DNA of 64,000 bases from Capillidium heterosporum (taxonomy: Eukaryota; Entomophthoromycota; Entomophthoromycetes; Entomophthorales; Capillidiaceae), in contig WBMQ01000011.1 in NCBI GenBank assembly GCA_016630905.1, positions 1,364,001 through 1,428,000 of the forward strand, given 5' to 3'. Made by a program: the position numbers and the translations under genes. The notes under the pieces were generated by a model. That model did not search any database, had not been told where the DNA came from, and saw only the letters and a list, made by a program, of their open reading frames with translations. Each line of letters starts with the position of its first letter. Positions within the stretch are counted from its first letter, which is position 1. This document shows positions 46,687-58,245 of the stretch, one piece after another.

Positions 46687-47442
46687 GGCGTTAATTAGTT
46701 ATTAGGTAGGTAATGGATGTCGTTTTGAATACAAAGCGTAAATTTATGGGAGCTTCTTCCCTCTTTATACCTATATCTCCAATCCAAAATTTCCTATTGT
46801 TTTTCGTCTAGGTTATGTAGAAATCGGTTACCCGTGTCAATATTCGTGGTATAGTTTATGTCCTAATAAGGCATTGGCTGCTTGAAGCAAATCCACTTTA
46901 TTGAACCTTATTTTTAGCCCGACGTGACCTGAAAAGTTATCTCAAGACTCAGATCCCATTAACTAAAAGGTTGGGATCTTAGCCATTGTTAGTGGTACGC
47001 TTTACTGGCATGAACTGCCTGACACTTGTACTTTAAATTCGGAGGTCCGATAAGTGACTCACGTTTTGTGACTTGGGCGAGAGTGTTTGTTTATGTTTTA
47101 TGAATAACACTGTTTTTATTGTACATCGTCAAAAGGCGTTGCTTCTTCCTATGACCTAAAAGTAAGCCTCAAAGTGGCTTTAGATGACTACATTTGGAGC
47201 AGTCATGATGGAAATATTGGAGCTAATATCCGTATCATACAGCACTCCGAAAGTTCTGAGTGATGGTCAAAAGTTATCAGATAGTTCTTATTTAGAATCC
47301 CTAGTTTGGCTATTTTAAAAATTAGAGTATATCAAAATAGATACAGATGTTATATATACACATCAATATATATATAATGCATCCTTTATACTATTCAATA
47401 AAAGGGAAGGAAAGATATAGTTGTTTATTAGTCAAAATAATA
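46687..47442. other. Spacer between tandem trypsins
   Basis: Promoter and leader of copy 1 and 3' flank of copy 2 (TTTATTAG at about 47424). No gene. Confidence 0.5.
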
Positions 47443-48258
47443 TTAAGGGAAAGGATCAGTGGTAGGCGATTCCTTGATTTTACCACTAAGGACGCCCTCA
47501 ATCCAACTAGAAAACTTGACAATCCGAGTATAGACACCAGGAGTATCCGGCTTAGCACAGGAATTACCACTAGACGTAATTCCTACCAGTAAAGGTTTAT
47601 CGTTAACGTAGGTGAACAATGGGCCACCCGAATCTCCTGTACAGGAATCTTTACCACCCTTCTTAAATCCGGCGCAAACCTGAGTAGATACGATGGTGTA
47701 GTTTTTCTGACGTTGGTAAGCGTTGACACAGTCCTTTTTCGAAGATAGGGGCAACCAAACCTCCTGCAAGATAGGATGATGGTCTTGAATAGGTTTTATG
47801 GCACCCCAACCAATGGCGGTTACCCTAAAGCCCTCCTTGAAATCATCACGGGTATTAACTATGATAGAAGTGGGTTTGCTCTGCTTGGTATTCAGTTCGA
47901 TGATGGCAATGTCGTTGTATAGGGTTTTCATATCATAGTTTGTAGGTACCCACCTTTTGGTGACTTTAAAAGCTTTTCCTTGCTCCTCTTGAATGCTCTT
48001 GGTCAAGTTGTGACGGTGGAGTTGAACTTCAAAGTACTCCAAGGGACCAATCGTTCCACCCATGCAATGAGCCGCTGTAATAACCTTGTTCGAAGTTAGC
48101 AGGGTACCACCGCAGAAGTAATCACCGTACCGGTATATGGCTACCATCCAGGGGTACTTGAATTTGGGTTCAACTGAAAACCCACCAACGATTCGCTCAT
48201 TTTGGCCCTGAGTCAAACTGGAAAGTAAAGTTAAAGTCAACAGACTGGTTAGTCTCAT
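47443..48258 (-). CDS. Secreted trypsin-like serine protease, copy 2
   Basis: Paralogue of the gene at 45871-46686, same length (271) and same orientation, one exon. It keeps the signal peptide, Arg22|IVGG activation site, His64, Asp116, Ser210 and Asp204 (KDSCTGDSGG). Differences from copy 1 are spread over the protein, for example NERIVGGFSVEPKF against DERIVGGFTVQPEF, and cluster in the loop after residue 150 (KPIQDHHP against KIQQANHP). That points to an older duplication than the 933-bp one nearby. The promoter has TTATAAATAG about 85 bp before the ATG. Confidence 0.95.
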   Translation of the reverse strand: MRLTSLLTLTLLSSLTQGQNERIVGGFSVEPKFKYPWMVAIYRYGDYFCGGTLLTSNKVITAAHCMGGTIGPLEYFEVQLHRHNLTKSIQEEQGKAFKVTKRWVPTNYDMKTLYNDIAIIELNTKQSKPTSIIVNTRDDFKEGFRVTAIGWGAIKPIQDHHPILQEVWLPLSSKKDCVNAYQRQKNYTIVSTQVCAGFKKGGKDSCTGDSGGPLFTYVNDKPLLVGITSSGNSCAKPDTPGVYTRIVKFSSWIEGVLSGKIKESPTTDPFP

Positions 48259-49861
48259 TGTTAATTAGTTAATAGGTATAGTAAAGGCTGTCGTTTTCAG
48301 TATGATGCTTTAAATTGAAGCAATGCATTCTCTATTTATAATGGTATCTATTATAGGAAATGGCTTTATCAGTTGTGTTCGGTCCTCGTAGATATCGGAT
48401 AGGTCTACGGATACTTGGAAATAGGATTTAAGTATCAGCTGGTAGCTGGTCATTCATAGTCGAATACGTGCCTGTACCTCAGTTCAAATACAGCCTGACT
48501 TAAAAAGCTACCCTCCACCTACAAGTTCATAAGATAAAGTAATGAAGCTGACAAATATTGAAAATGGTACATTATTCATCTGAACAAAACTTTCACTATA
48601 GCTTTGAGTTGAAAAGTTTTTATCGAACACATACATATTAGCTACCTATTGCTAATCTCTTATATAAAACATATCCTAATTCAATACCATTAGGTTTATA
48701 TATATTGAAAGTATATTTCAATATAACTGTAAAAGTAATCAACCATCTCAAGTAAATTTATTTATGATCAAATTGTCCAATTTTACTTTACTATGACCTA
48801 ATTGCTATAGAATATTAGTAAAATCTAATACTTATATACCTCAAAGAAATTGCCATGTTGTAAAGGAATGCACATTTTTTAAATATAATCATATACTAAA
48901 AATACTACAAAGACGACAGCTACATATCATGCAAAAAAGGTATAGCTCAATCTTCTAAAATATAGTATTCGATAAAAGAAGACAGCCATACAAAAAACTT
49001 GATGGATTGATACCTTAGTATGATCTTACTCTAACGCCAATAGATTAGAAATCTAGCATCTTAAACTGTAATCCTTACCATACGCATTATTATAGACCTT
49101 TAGTACAGTTTATCACATATATACACATACTTATGGCAATCCTTTAAGATATAACCAAATGCTGCAGGCCTGTTTACATCGTAGTTAGAAGTATACTATT
49201 GCAATTTACAATTCGCTCAGTATATTTTATTGAACTTCCGTTTCAATTGTATTTTGGATCTATCCATTAATATCCTTATATACATTTATAAAAGCTATAT
49301 ATTATTTCTTTTAAGTAGATTCTAATCTAAAGCTGATACTGATAATGCGTTGATACGGAGTCCTATTTGGCTAGCTATTCTATAATTAGAGCTTGGCGAT
49401 GTATATTAAAATTTTACAAGGATTACACTTCATTTATGCTGTTGAAAGTTAGTGTTTGGACATTTGGGGTTAGCAACTATTTATTGAATTGTTGGACCTG
49501 AGATAGTTATAGGGGTTATAGAAGATAATTGTACAGTATATACCGAGTCGAGATAATTATGAAAGTAAGCCTACACTATCTGAAGATAATGATTGCTTTC
49601 CCCTAACAATCAATTGCTATAGACGTATGCTATTTATTTGAAGGTCATTATAGCTATACGTATTATATAGAGCACCCATGTGCATAGGACTATTGATGAT
49701 GGATTTCATTTATAACAAACTATCGACATGCTGTACTAAAACTATAAAAGACAAACTGATACAAGCATCTTCAAATCTAAATATTAAAGGCATTTTATTT
49801 TGATTTTATTAACTAGAAAATAAGGTAGGTGTCACAGTACTAAATTTACCATATTAGAAAG
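48259..49861. other. Long AT-rich intergenic region
   Basis: Trypsin promoter at the left end; the rest shows no exon, RNA gene or repeat that I can support. Confidence 0.5.
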
Positions 49862-50890
49862 CTACGAAGTCGATTCGTTAATACTTTCCAACTTGATGAC
49901 CGGTATCGGTCCCAAGTGAGGAGAAGGTTTACTATTTTGGTTGGATTGCGACGCTGGTAAGGGCACTTTGATTTCATTGGTACTATGCGTTTTACTGGGG
50001 ACTTTATCGTAAGCTTCCATAGACTCGCGGTTGAGGAAGTACTTACGATAGTGGTAGTAACTGTTCAAGGCAGCTAAGATAATGGACAATGCGAACAAAA
50101 CTTTGGCAGCAATGTCAGCCGACATATTTATGGTATCGAGTTCCAAGGTGAAAAGGTTTAAAGTAACAATGAGTAAAGCTAATAGGCCTGAGGAGGTTAG
50201 ATGTAAAGCTGTACAGGGGGTGATGACAATTTGAAAAGGTTCTTGGAAGACATAACTCATAGCTCCGGTGATGATACCCATCAAAACGGAACAGATGGTA
50301 AGGACTACTGGACTGGGTATTAATAATTGGAAGATCTGTACTGAGGCGTAGCCGGCAGCTAAACCAATACAAGCATCCCCGTACTTCTTGGTGGATTTGA
50401 ATAAAGTTGGTATGGAAGTAATACATCCTACTAGCAAAGTTCCTCCTACCAGTACAAAGAATTGGAGTTTAGCCAACTCATCGCCAGGCTTGAAAAGGTT
50501 TATGTAGACTTGTGTACCAATGGAAAAGGTTAGGGAGCCTAAAGTTATAAAGTTAGTAAACTTTTAGTAGTTGTACTAAAGCTACCGAAGAAATACCCAG
50601 CTGAAATCAATTTGGGCAACTTCACCCACTTGATGTTGAAGATAGCTAAAGTCAATCCCAAAACTAGGGATACCCCTCCAATTACATACCATAGAATAGT
50701 TGCTATCACTAAAAATTGGTCGTTAGTAAATGTAGTGGTAGTTGATGTAAAAATTGAAATGTGTAGCAGTAATGGTGTGGCTATTGCATATAGAACTCCA
50801 AGCCAACACTTGCACTAGCTTATACTCGTATCGAAACTAGTAAAAGTAGGAAAAGTTGCTATTTCGACTTACATCCAACTTCGGCCTCAT
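49862..50890 (-). CDS. Multi-pass membrane protein, possibly DUF4203/TMEM198-like
   Basis: Three exons on the complement: 50873-50890 (six codons, MRPKLD), 50586-50808 and 49862-50538. Phases agree and give 305 residues. About eight hydrophobic segments are visible, the first being WLGVLYAIATPLLLHISIF, then VIATILWYVIGGVSLVLGLT, ISAGYFFGSLTFSIGTQVYI, FFVLVGGTLLVGCITSIPTL and DACIGLAAGYASVQIFQLLI. The tail of about 55 residues is soluble. Repeated Gly in alternating helices is like the DUF4203 proteins (TMEM198, TM7SF3), but this is from memory of the pattern only. Exon 1 was chosen because it supplies an ATG and GTAAGT in phase; exon 2 lacks its own ATG upstream. Confidence 0.7.
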
Positions 50891-53161
50891 ATCGATTGAA
50901 ATAACTTAGCTGCATATCCCTTTATTAAACTATATAACTATCTAATATACTGTAAAACTTTCAACTTTTGATGGAGGGTGCAGTGGTAAATGTAAATTGG
51001 TTGTCAAGTATTCGTTTGGCTCAAGTTTCGTTTCGTTCTAAAGTTTAGGAAGAGATAAAGATAGAGTTAACACAGATATAACAAAAACAAAAGTAAAAAA
51101 TTACATAGGTTGGAAAGTAGGTTTAGCAATGAACTAATAAACCTAACAACTATTGCTTGGGCTAACACTATAGCAATTAATTAAATATAAAATGGAAAAT
51201 ACTCGAAGGGAAAAAACTGCAATTATCAAATTTCTGTTGACCAATTCAACAATTTCAACAAAGTTAGCTCTAGTTTGGATGCAGCTATTAGAACACTTTG
51301 GGAACGGTCAATAACAAATTACGATTCAAGCTAACCTAACATTTGGGTTCAAGTTGGTTAATTCTTGGAATTGGAGGTTGCCATTGGCTATTTATCGGTA
51401 GTTACCGCCCTTTATACACGGTGGGTAATTGGAGTTAAGATAAGGAGCCTAATTGCAAAAGTGAATATTTATATAAAGTGGATTAGGTAGTGAGTTTACC
51501 CTTCGCAGTTTAGCTATCAATGGCCAATTAAAAGGCACTATTTTCAACTTTACAGGATGGTTGGTAGTTATTCCTAAGCGAATATATTGGTACTTGAACG
51601 GAAAAATTAATCAGATAAAGTAGGTATAATCCGATGCTTACTTTCTGGAGTAGATGAAGGATGTATATCAGCTTTACCCATGATCAAAGCCACCCTTGGT
51701 ATTCGTTTAAATTAGGCTGCTACCTCTGATTTATAGTAACGATGCATCTGCATCCACTACAGAGTCCAATATCTTTAATCCTTAAATGAAATCTAAAGTA
51801 GTGGACTTTGGATAGCTTCCCAGCTCAGCTGTAACAAAAGCCAAGAAATATACCAATCCCATGACTACCATTGGGATCTATAAGTATATATCCGAAATTA
51901 GCCCTAAGCGTAAAAATAAACATCTAAATTTAACTACGGTTTGGCTTGAACGTGGGAACTACTAACGTGACTAAAGCTATAGTAGTGGTTTCCTCCAAGT
52001 TGTAGATGTGGATTATTAATTTCGAACATTTGCTAAAATTTAGGTTTAGCGCATACCACTTGTTCTTGAGAATGTGACGTTCTAGACCGTTGGATTTTTG
52101 CCCTCTTAAGTCTGGGGACTCCTTTGGTAATAGAGTTCCCCTATATATCCCTAAACCAAATATTGGTATAGTAAAGGAATCTTTTTGAAACGTTCATGGA
52201 CTTCAAAGACATCTCCAAACTCCTTGTAGATCCTCCTTCATGGTACTTGGTTTGATTTCCTTGGGGAAAAATACAAGTTGGTTGTTGAACCCTATTTCGA
52301 CGGGGTAGAGGTATGGATCATTGTAGAGGGATAGTGAAGGATATGATTAAAAGCAATCAACTGTAGTACCTGGAAAATACCTACAAGTGTAAGAGAGGAT
52401 ATGATCTTAAATTCACAAAACTTTTGGTAAATGAGATCCATCTGAAGAATAGAAATTAATGGCACCAATATATATATGTATACTAAACCTTTCTATATTG
52501 AAAGTTTGCATAGAATTATAAACTCTTTTTAGTTTGCTTAAAGTGCAACTACCATTTCTATAGACACTGATATTAGAATTAACTGCAGGTTAAAGTAGTA
52601 CTTTAATAAATCACTGAATTCTCATTTAATGTCGATGTGTTGGATTTACTTGGTATTATTTTGATAAAGAGTAGGAGGCTTGATGCTGGTGTGACAAATT
52701 TCTGTAAGAATTCAAATTATTGGCAACGACAAGTATAGAAATTACTTTTGCAAATTCGAGAGGTTGATATAGCAGTAGCTTTAACCATCTATTCTATACT
52801 TCAAACTTTGGTGTATCTGAATAGATATAGTAAGACTTGGCGTTAGAATGGAATACTGCTTAAACGTACAGGTAGGTGTATAGATATTGTAAATATTATA
52901 ATTATACACTACTGTTGCTATACGACACAATTCGAATACCAATAAAGCTTACAAATATAAAATTGGTGCCCAAAGTGTTGAAAATCCAATTTACACTAAA
53001 GATATCTTCCTTAAGCTGAGCATACTTTGTTTTTAGAGTAAGGTACTGCACTAGGATTTCATTAAGTTTTCAATATTCAAAAAGATATAAAGGCATATAT
53101 TTACAATGTCAATAAAAGATGTGTAAGATAAAGGTAAAAAGATAAAAGCACGATTTACTTT
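50891..53161. other. Long AT-rich intergenic region
   Basis: No defensible exon. Some minus-strand phrases look like worn coding sequence around 52200-52330 but have stops in every frame. Confidence 0.45.
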
Positions 53162-54131
53162 TTAAAAGAAAGTAACCTTACCAATCACCAAGGTAACCAA
53201 AGAAAGGATGGTAAAGTAAGATAGGGTTGGGAAAAGGGTCAAACCTAGCCAGTACTGTAAAGCCAAAACTACGTACCCACCAAGGCATAAGACAAAAGGT
53301 AATTTGCCACCTTCCGAAGTTAACTTACTGAGGTTGACATTTAACTTCATGAACTATAGCAGAAAATAAACATTAGAAAAAATAAACTAAAGTAAAAAAT
53401 CACCGTAGCTAATAGGGGCAACCACAACAGTGCTACAACCGAAGTGAAGATAAATGGAATAAGTACGTTGGGGTGGTTTTCAGCTTGACGGAACATATGC
53501 TCAATAGCAGGGAGTTTGGTGTATAAGTCTGATTCAACCTCCGAGCTCTGAGTCTTGGGAACTTCAAAAGTAATTTTACCCAATAAATAATCGACTGGTA
53601 GACTACCTGCCTTACCAGCTAGAACTTTGAGTTCAAATTGTCCAGGCTGGTCCTTGATAAATTTGGGGAAACCACTACCACCCTAGAAAAGCAAAACATG
53701 TAAATATTTTATATGGGCAAAGGAATACTTACAATAGTTATCTTGTAATTCAATCCCTGCTTTACAGCAAAAGGTAAGTAAGTAGTAATACCTTCACTGT
53801 CCTTCAACAACAAAACAGCTTGGTCTAACTTGACTTTTTCTTCATTTACAAATGATTGGAACTGGATTCTAAAGAACTTGCCTTTGCTAATTGAAAATTC
53901 CTTTTCAATTTGGTTGGGGTATTTCAACCTAAATAATTGACAACAAAATAGTTAGTTTATCTAATGTAAAATTAAAAGATAGTACGTTTCATGAACTAAA
54001 GCATCACTACTTCCATCTAATAATTCAACTTTGAGCTTCTGTAAAGTTAAAGCTGGTTTGGTGGCACTTTGGGAAAGAATAGTAGTGACAAATAGGAATA
54101 CTAGCAAGAAGGTGGAAGTAAATCGATTCAT
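53162..54131 (-). CDS. SWP1: Oligosaccharyltransferase subunit, ribophorin II / Swp1
   Basis: A non-catalytic subunit of the ER oligosaccharyltransferase, which transfers glycan to Asn of nascent proteins. Four exons on the complement: 53986-54131, 53733-53928, 53404-53682, 53162-53353; phases agree, 270 residues, near yeast Swp1. A signal peptide (MNRFTSTFLLVFLFVTTILS) leads a luminal beta-rich part with a conserved Gly-rich turn. Then comes the family motif PAIEHMFRQAENHPN, just before three closing membrane helices (VLIPFIFTSVVALLWLPLLA, FVLCLGGYVVLALQYWLGLT, SYFTILSLVTLVIGKVTFF). Ribophorin II of animals has the matching EIEHMFR and three helices after a longer luminal region. Confidence 0.88.
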
Positions 54132-54585
54132 TTGGACTTCTCTTGGTTGTAAGTGGGCCTTGAGTCAGTATAAAAGCTCTTGTGTAATTTCTTAGCTGAC
54201 TTTTAGAATCGACGTAAATTTGAGTGAGGCTACTTGGGAATGTTTAATTGGCCAAATGCACAGCCCTCTAAATCTAATAAAATACAACAAAGATTCGACT
54301 TGATGGAAATGCCACCCGAGTGTTAAATTAATAATACCAATAAATAGGATTTGCATTATAGAGTACTGGTTAGTTCAAGTACAATTACTTGGTACCAAGT
54401 TTATCTTAAAGCTTTGGTGTAAATTTCAATTTCAACAGCTATCGTCATTAAAGAACTGTTTATTGGACAATTCAAATTTGCTTCCAAACAGAACTTTGAT
54501 ATTTTTACCACCTCCAAACATTCTTATTTCAAGAGCTTAGGGTATTCAATCTTCAATCATTTTAAGCGCTCATATCAACATCACA
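54132..54585. promoter_or_regulatory. Divergent intergenic region (shared promoter space)
   Basis: 454 bp between the start codons of the Swp1 and mitofissin-like genes, transcribed away from each other. It likely holds both promoters. No clear TATA box. Confidence 0.45.
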
Positions 54586-54857
54586 ATGCTTACCCAACTT
54601 CTTCATCTATGCTTCGATGCCGTACTCATATCTACTGTCTTGGCTGGTTTGCGACGTAGTACTGGTATAACGTAACTTATTTTTCCATTCAACTAATTCT
54701 AACGCATCTATATTTTATATTTAGTTTCAACTTTGGAACTTTAGATAACGACAAGACTTTGAAACACTACTTGCAAAAATATTTGAACGTTGGCGAATAT
54801 TGCTTTGACCAAATGATAGTTATGTTGGGAAAGTCCAACTACTTCACTAGGAAATAG
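54586..54857 (+). CDS. DUF1748 protein, mitofissin (Atg44)-like
   Basis: A very small spliced gene that ORF scanning misses. Exons 54586-54671 and 54725-54857 flank a 53-nt intron (GTAACTT...TTTAG); the sum is 219 nt, 72 residues. The protein starts MLTQLLHLCFDAVLISTVLA with GLRRSTG next, and ends NVGEYCFDQMIVMLGKSNYF. This matches the DUF1748 family: an N-terminal hydrophobic helix with D-A-hhhSThLAGhRRxTG, then a second helix with VGExxFD before a short SxYF-type end. Family members include fungal Atg44 (mitofissin), which sits in the mitochondrial intermembrane space and drives fission for mitophagy. Function here is inferred by family. Confidence 0.85.
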
Positions 54858-55616
54858 GGGAGTATATATTTTCAATTATTTATGTATGGCTTCGTATTAG
54901 GTATAAAGAATTATTTATATATGTTTGGGTTGATTGGCTTTATTTTAGTAGTAGTTTAAGTATGTACATTTTTGATAGAGTAGTTTTTAAAATTATTGTA
55001 CTATTTAATGCAATTATTTTGGTAAATGGAACTTTAATTTCAACTAATATATTCCAGGGATATGAAATAACGTTTAATATAGTTTGATATAATCAACTCA
55101 AGTATATGTTAGAGTTAAATGTACTATCTTGTAAAACTATTTATTGAGGACTTATTATAAGACGGTATACTTAGTTATAGCTCTTTATTTTAGTCAAGGT
55201 GATGAATCGAGACGCCTTTAAATTGTTTAACATTAAAAAACAAATAAATAGCTAATAGAGATACAAATCTTGGATATTATGACAGAAGACAAGCAAATTC
55301 TAAGCGACAGAAAGTAGATCAGACTAGCAGCATAGACAATTTAGGATGTTATAATACTCTTCAAAGCCTATTAAAAAGTTTAGATACAGTTTAATCTTGT
55401 GTTTACAACTTCTTGTTGCATCAGTCGGTTCAATTGGTACTAATAAGCGACATCGGATCAGATGTAAGTATCCAAACCATCCATCCGTTAGTCATCTGTA
55501 ATACTATTGGTTGTATCTATCAAATTTACTTTCAACAACTTATCCACCAAGAAGCACCACATACAATTAAATTTCGAATTCCAGGTTTACTTTTTAATTC
55601 CAAGAAACAAAGAAAA
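54858..55616. other. Intergenic
   Basis: An in-frame extension upstream of the thioesterase ATG (from about 55413) is open but has no leader-like features; treated as non-coding. Confidence 0.45.
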
Positions 55617-57057
55617 ATGAAGTTCAGCCTGTTGAAAAATCAAGTGCTACGTAGAAGCTTGTACAAGCCCAACTTCAATCCAGGTAGAAGTCTAGTTCGA
55701 TATGAGCATAGTACTATCCAAGTAGATAAAAGTAAAGCCAATGGCGTCAAAGGTAACTTTTAATTTGAATTAGGCCTTTGCATATTTATAAAAATACTAG
55801 TTGAGGATGAAGATATAGTCAACCAGTTAGATGCTTTATACTCCGTCCTACCCTCCAACAGCTGGTTAGATAGTATCAAGTTGAAGTCGACGGCCCCTCA
55901 CACCTCACAGTCCCATTCCGAATCGGAGATGCAGTTACGTACCATGTACGACTCTTACCTACAAGTGAACTTTGACTTTACACCTGGTTCTGATATGATA
56001 AAATCCTACGAGAACTCCGTTAATGAAATAGATATGGGTAAAGTTATGGAGGATATGGATCGGCTGGCAGCCGGTGTCGCTTACAAGTACTGCAACGAGA
56101 CGGTAGCTACTTCAACTATGACGATAGTCACTGCCTCGGTCGACAAAATAAAGATGCGCGGTAAAATCGTACCGGGGAACAAGTATCGATTATCAGGATA
56201 CGTAACTTATGTCGGGTACTCTAGTATGGAAGTCTTTTTACGTATGGACTTGGTGACTGACAGCTTAGAACCCTTGTACAAGTTCGATGGCAAGAACTGG
56301 AGTTACTTGATGCCCAAAGGTGAGGCTTTATTGGATGCCAAAGTGACTATGGTAGCACGCAACAAGTTTACCAAAAAGGCCAAGCAGCTACCCCCCCTCT
56401 GGGTCCAGAACGATGCCGAAAAGTTTTTGTTTAACGAAGGCTTGAAGGCCAAGGCTCGCAAGATGAACTTGGGGGCTATGAGCTTGAACCGCCAGCCTCC
56501 TAACTCGGACGAACGGTTGGTTATCCACGATTTATATTTGGAGTCCAAGGAGTATCTCGATGGCAGCTTGCAGTTGCCTTCGAACGTCAAGTGGACTCAA
56601 GATACCGAAATTCGATCGGTTACTTTGTGCCAACCTCAGGTACCTTTACTTTTTTAGTTTAAAATTCTAAATTTCCACTAAGGACCGTAACGTCCACAAC
56701 TTTATCTTTGGTGGATACCTCATGCGTTTGGCCTACCAGCTAGCTTGGATATGCGGCTATACCTTCATCCCCACTATCCCCCAGCTTTTAGAATCGGATG
56801 AGATTCTCTTTCGTAAAGCGGTACCAGTTGGCTCCATCTTACATTTGGTAGCTAAGGTACCTTACTGCCGTGACGACTGCTACCAAGTTTCGGTGGAGGC
56901 TTACGTTGATAGTGTCAATGAAGCTAACTGGACCAACACCTTCCATTTTACTTTTAAAGCAGATACTTTGGCAAGATCGTTGCCCAAATCATACAAGGAA
57001 ATGATGCAGTACTTGGAGGCGAGAAGGAGAGACAACCAGGCTTTGGGACAGCATTAG
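55617..57057 (+). CDS. Acyl-CoA thioesterase, ACOT9-like double hotdog
   Basis: Hydrolyses acyl-CoA to free acid and CoA, by family in mitochondria. Exons 55617-55752, 55801-56639 and 56683-57057; phases agree, 449 residues. The start gives a basic leader (MKFSLLKNQVLRRSLYKPN), fitting mitochondrial import. Hotdog domain 1 is about residues 110-220 (RLAAGVAYKYCNE, then VTASVDKIKMRGKIVPGN), followed by the linker with AKKFxxKAKQLPPLW-type sequence. Hotdog 2 begins around VHNFIFGGYLMRLAYQLAW, the usual N-x-FGGxLM motif, and continues through FRKAVPVGSILHLVAKVPYC. The same order and spacing occur in animal ACOT9/10 and fungal homologues. Confidence 0.92.
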
Positions 57058-57539
57058 GTAGAGATCTTTGATTTTTTGGTTGGTGGAGGCAGCAGTGGGT
57101 TTAGAAGTTAGAAGTTTTAATAAATGTTATGGATTTTATTGAAAACTGTAGGTGAAGTTTTGAGTTGAAAGGTTGGATTTAAAAGTTGCAAATATATATT
57201 GGATCACCTAGTTTAACATTATTCCAAAGACTTATATGTTTCTTGAATAGTAGTTGGTGATGTTTATTTTAAATTCGAGTCGAAGCAAGCTGAATTTACT
57301 AAACATCTTAGTTCAGTTTAGATACTTTTGCTATCTATAGGAAGCTCCTCCTTCCTGTTAAAACTCGGTATCAATTAGGCGGTTTTATTTGGAAACTACT
57401 GTTGCTCTTTGAAACTAAAGCTATATATGTTGGCTGTAAAGTTAATATCAACCAAGCTATTATATAGGTACGATTTACTTAGAAATCAGTTTTCCCAGCC
57501 CTCCCTACTTAAAGGATTGATCTTGTATTGAAAGCTAAA
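57058..57539. other. Intergenic
   Basis: AATAAA at about 57118 follows the thioesterase. Nothing else seen. Confidence 0.45.
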
Positions 57540-58245
57540 CAAGTTCAATATTCTCTCTGACTTTGCCCATCTCGAGCTACTAAAACTATTATAACTCAAA
57601 GTACCTTGAAGTGCCATTTCTTGAGCAAGTAATGCAGCGCCCTATCCCTATTAACTATCCTTTCAAAAAACTTCAACTTCGTCTCAAATAACAACTTGAT
57701 CATCTACAAATTATTCTTTCGGACCATCATCAAACCCAACACGATTAGAGATTACTTGGATTTAAGAGAAATGAATGTGAATCTAAACATATATTTTACC
57801 AGGTTTGAAGTATGTTCACTTTGAAGTCGAAATTGCTTTCGATTTCTATATAGCACAAGTAGCTTTATATTCCTTTACAAGCACATAAAGGACAATCCAA
57901 GTCAACTCTTACTTGTGTCACTTCCTTAACAAATGTGAATTTGATCTCGCTTTGCAGTTTCCTAATTTGAAGGTGATGAGGTATGATATCGAAAAAGACC
58001 AGGGCTTCTTCCTCGAATGCTTTAAAGTATATGGGTTGTTAAATTTAATGTTTTCCAACTATATATACTATTTATAAACAATTAATTTTATTCACCAAAT
58101 TGATATACCTTAGGATCAGGATGGTAAATTTAAATGAAGACAGCTTTACCAGTGTGAACCTCAACCTAAAATATTTGGCAGTCAAACATACCACAGATCA
58201 ACTTGTAGTTGAGATAGTAACTAGAAGATTTAAGCATTTGAAGTA
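57540..58245 (+). pseudogene. Decayed leucine-rich-repeat (F-box/LRR-like) gene fragment
   Basis: On the plus strand, broken pieces read as LRR sequence: LKYVHFEVEIAFDFYIAQVA (about 57805-57865), then CEFDLALQFPNLKVMRYDIE and KDQGFFLECFKVYG (about 57935-58035), then SFTSVNLNLKYLAVKHTTDQ (about 58141-58200). Stops and frame changes separate them. It resembles the relic at 4.1-5.8 kb in kind, though not in alignable sequence by eye. Confidence 0.45.
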
